From positions 1 through 22,839 of the forward strand of contig JAANBB010000558.1 in NCBI GenBank assembly GCA_014621425.1: a stretch of DNA of 22,839 nt. The letters run 5' to 3'. Below, piece after piece: positions 20,755-22,839 of the stretch. Each line of letters begins with the position of its first letter. Within the stretch, counting starts at the first letter, position 1. A model generated the notes under the pieces. It ran no database searches. It was not told where the DNA came from and saw only the letters and a list, made by a program, of their open reading frames with translations. The DNA comes from Cylindrodendrum hubeiense (lineage: Eukaryota; Ascomycota; Sordariomycetes; Hypocreales; Nectriaceae). The translations under genes and the position numbers were made by a program.

Positions 20755-22466
20755 AAAAGGAAGTAACTTTTTCGATTACGAAAGCGGGAGTTTCGGGGTT
20801 TACGGACCCGCGGCCGGCCATTGTTGGATCAGACACGTTTGGTGAAAGGGCGTTTGCAGAGAATTGACCCGATACAAGGGCAAGGGCCACGTGTCTCAAA
20901 AGGCGCACTTTACTGGCTGGATCCGCATTCGGGGGACGAGGTATCGTGTTCTCAAGGCAATATCCGTAGGGACTCTAGGTATCAATGATTGAAGCACGGA
21001 GTAGGTAGGTGGACGGCGTGGGCAGCGGTGGACAGCGGTCGGCATGTCACAAAGATGGGAATCTGGAATGACGGCATTTGTCGGCCGGTGACAAGGGCCA
21101 GAAGCCAGCCCAGGCGCTGAGATGCGGCTCCTCGGCAGCCAAGACAATTCAAGAAGCAGAAAAGAAGGCGCCCTGAGGCAAAGCCATTGCTTGTGTGGCC
21201 GGCGCAGGGACTCCGGCAGGGGGCGAGAGATGGGATGATGGATCGATGTGCCGCCGCTTTACGGAGAGTGTGAAACTTGACAGACGAGGAGTGCGTGGGG
21301 CCAGGAAGATGCTGTAGCTGGCTGCCTTAGGTATGCTTTCTTCACGACCACGTGACCGAGACCAAAGAAAGTCCGCAGTCCCGAAAGAGCGGCGATGGCG
21401 CTTCGCCTGGTCTGGCTAGAGGCGACCTGCTTTGACACGACTTGGGGGACCAGGACAAGATTGGATCTCTGGCAGCGGCGCCGAGACGATCACGCCGTTG
21501 GTGTGCCGTCTGTTCCGAGGGACAGGAGGGGACGGGCGACGGACACGCAGACGCAGACGCGCACGTTTTGTGTGTGAACACGCAATATACGACGAAGTGA
21601 GGGTCCTCGAGACAAAGGCACAGGACGAGAGACGAGGATTCGACGATGGCGTGCTGCAATACCTGGCTCTGGTGCGCACTCGCGACCGAGTGCTCTTCAA
21701 GATGGATGTCATTTCGCTCTCGACCGCAAACCCGGTCGGGTTAGCATCAATCAATCCGCAGGCCCACGGCAACGCCGGCCCAACCGCCGCCCCACGGGTG
21801 CAGGACTGGGCGCTGTCTCTCGATGGTCTGGGCGGACAGGGCGAGCACGGCAAGCAGGGCCAACAACAAGGGGCCGGGCGAGTGACGGTTTGCGGCGCCT
21901 CTATTCGCGGACCTCGAGTGTTTGCGTGTTTTGCCAAGTCCCGATCTCTGGGTTCACCCGGCGCCCGATCAGCATTGTCAGAGTGCAGATGCTCATTTCG
22001 CCTTGACCACGTCGGGCTCCGACCTCTGACGCTGAGTGATAATCTGCATTGAGAGTTGAGACCTCTGGCGGTGCGGCCGCGACTAGCACAAACCCTCAGG
22101 GCCAGATCCAGCCAGGCAGAGGCCAGACTGAGGGCGAAAAAAAGCCACCAAGCCTGGGGAGAAGCCGTCTTTGCCGTGGCCGTGTCCTGTGCTGCGCACC
22201 TTTGGCCGCAAAAGGGCCCCAAAGGCCCCAAAGGTGCGGGCGACCACGCTATATGCGACGCACTACGGCTCTCTCGTTCCGAGCTGGCCACAGGCTGGGG
22301 GGGCATCCGGGGGCGTCGCGGGCTGCTCCAGCGCTCAGTTTTGCCCGTTTCCCAGGGCCCCAGGACCCCCGGCGTCGCCAGGCCTCGTCCCCACCGAAAA
22401 ACCTCGTCCGCCACTTGGGTTGGGATATGTACGACGTAGTAGTTGCTCCGTGCATGCTCCGTACGC

Positions 22467-22484
22467 AGGAGGAGGAGGAGGAGG
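22467..22484 (+). repeat. AGG trinucleotide repeat, six copies
   Basis: AGG six times in a row, followed shortly by GCGTA-type (near 22507-22522) and TGCAC-type repeats (about 22530-22556). Confidence 0.9.
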
Positions 22485-22560
22485 ACCCTCTGGCGTACAG
22501 TACAGGCGTAGCGTAGCGTAGCGAAACGAATGCACTGCGCTGCACTGCACTGCACTGTAC

Positions 22561-22839
22561 TGTTCTATTCTGGCGGTTTGTTCCCTGTTGCGGCTGCCCT
22601 GCTGCCATGCTGTCCTGCTGCAGGCTAACATCATTCATTCCTTTCCCGCACGGCCACTCCTAGGCCACTCCCAGGCCATTCCCACTCTGCCACCTCTTGA
22701 ATACAACTCAACTCCCACTTTTGCCCGCTGCCGCTCTGCCGCTCTGCCGTCCTCCAACCCCGACTCTGCGGAAACACACGACACGACGGCGCCTTGCCCC
22801 CAGCCTGGATGATACGAGCGACTGACAACCTCCACTGCC
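22561..22839 (+). promoter_or_regulatory. C/T-rich leader-like sequence at the right edge
   Basis: The plus strand is pyrimidine-rich with CTCTGCCG repeats (about 22733-22750), CACTCC(T/C)AGGC repeats and a closing ACTGACAACCTCCACTGCC. It looks like the promoter or 5' leader of a plus-strand gene beyond the window. No start codon with a supported frame is visible. Confidence 0.3.

Larger units (their letters stand above)
20591..22560. other. GC-rich gene-free stretch right of the regulator
   Basis: Long frames here (1140 nt on the minus strand over 21416-22555, 206 codons on the plus strand over 21432-22052) overlap each other, begin at non-ATG codons or lack any motif, and read as GC-driven noise. 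CACGTG words lie near 20888 and 21349. Confidence 0.45.

Noticed and set aside
20540..20908. 122-codon minus-strand frame with somewhat protein-like composition
   Set aside because: It starts at GTG, matches no family, lies in the AT-rich 3' flank of the regulator gene, and no splice signals extend it.
21416..22555. Longest open frame in the window, 379 codons on the minus strand
   Set aside because: It begins at GTG, overlaps a 206-codon plus-strand frame, spans microsatellites, and its translation has runs of Ser, Pro, Arg and Cys with no domain. It is a product of high GC content.
1..22839. CRISPR array, bacterial operons, telomere repeats, rRNA or LTR elements
   Set aside because: No regularly spaced long repeats, no TTAGGG arrays, no paired long terminal repeats and no rRNA-like sequence were seen. 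The gene structure is eukaryotic.

Overview
The window looks like chromosomal DNA of a filamentous ascomycete (Pezizomycotina, perhaps Hypocreales). The introns are short (51-90 nt) with GT...CTAAC/CTAAT...CAG signals. A Fungal_trans_2-type regulator sits beside a short-chain dehydrogenase, and TACGGAGTA-type words are scattered between genes. The lineage is inferred, because no rRNA or tRNA gene or other strong taxonomic marker is visible.

Only two genes are well supported, both in the right third. An SDR oxidoreductase lies on the minus strand (two exons, 336 aa, 16601-17701). A regulator-like protein lies on the plus strand (three exons, 541 aa, 18364-20109) with a FEFV...RSYVMRGKN head and an LCRVDLGWSMASGSKP core. 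They are divergently transcribed from a shared 662-bp promoter. That promoter holds four copies of GGAAAACAAT (two as an inverted pair) and a perfect 18-bp tandem duplication ending in the dyad TCGCG-GACTT-CGCGA. The layout suggests a small co-regulated enzyme/regulator module; its substrate cannot be told from the sequence.

The left ~16.6 kb has no recognisable intact gene. Positions 1 to about 14,400 are GC-rich, full of short tandem repeats of 7-12 bp, and enriched in the heptamer GTAGGGC (15 sites between 1681 and 13795, none seen elsewhere). Two weak gene-like stretches occur there: a possible first exon at 2319 downstream of a C/T-rich promoter-like tract, and a possible broken secreted-protein gene at 4936-5333. 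A 75-nt sequence at 6668-6742 can fold into a three-way junction. From about 14,400 to 16,600 the sequence turns AT-rich, with a purine-biased stretch repeating CGAGAAA. The right 2.7 kb (20110-22839) is the regulator's 3' flank followed by GC-rich, promoter-like sequence, possibly belonging to a gene beyond the right edge.
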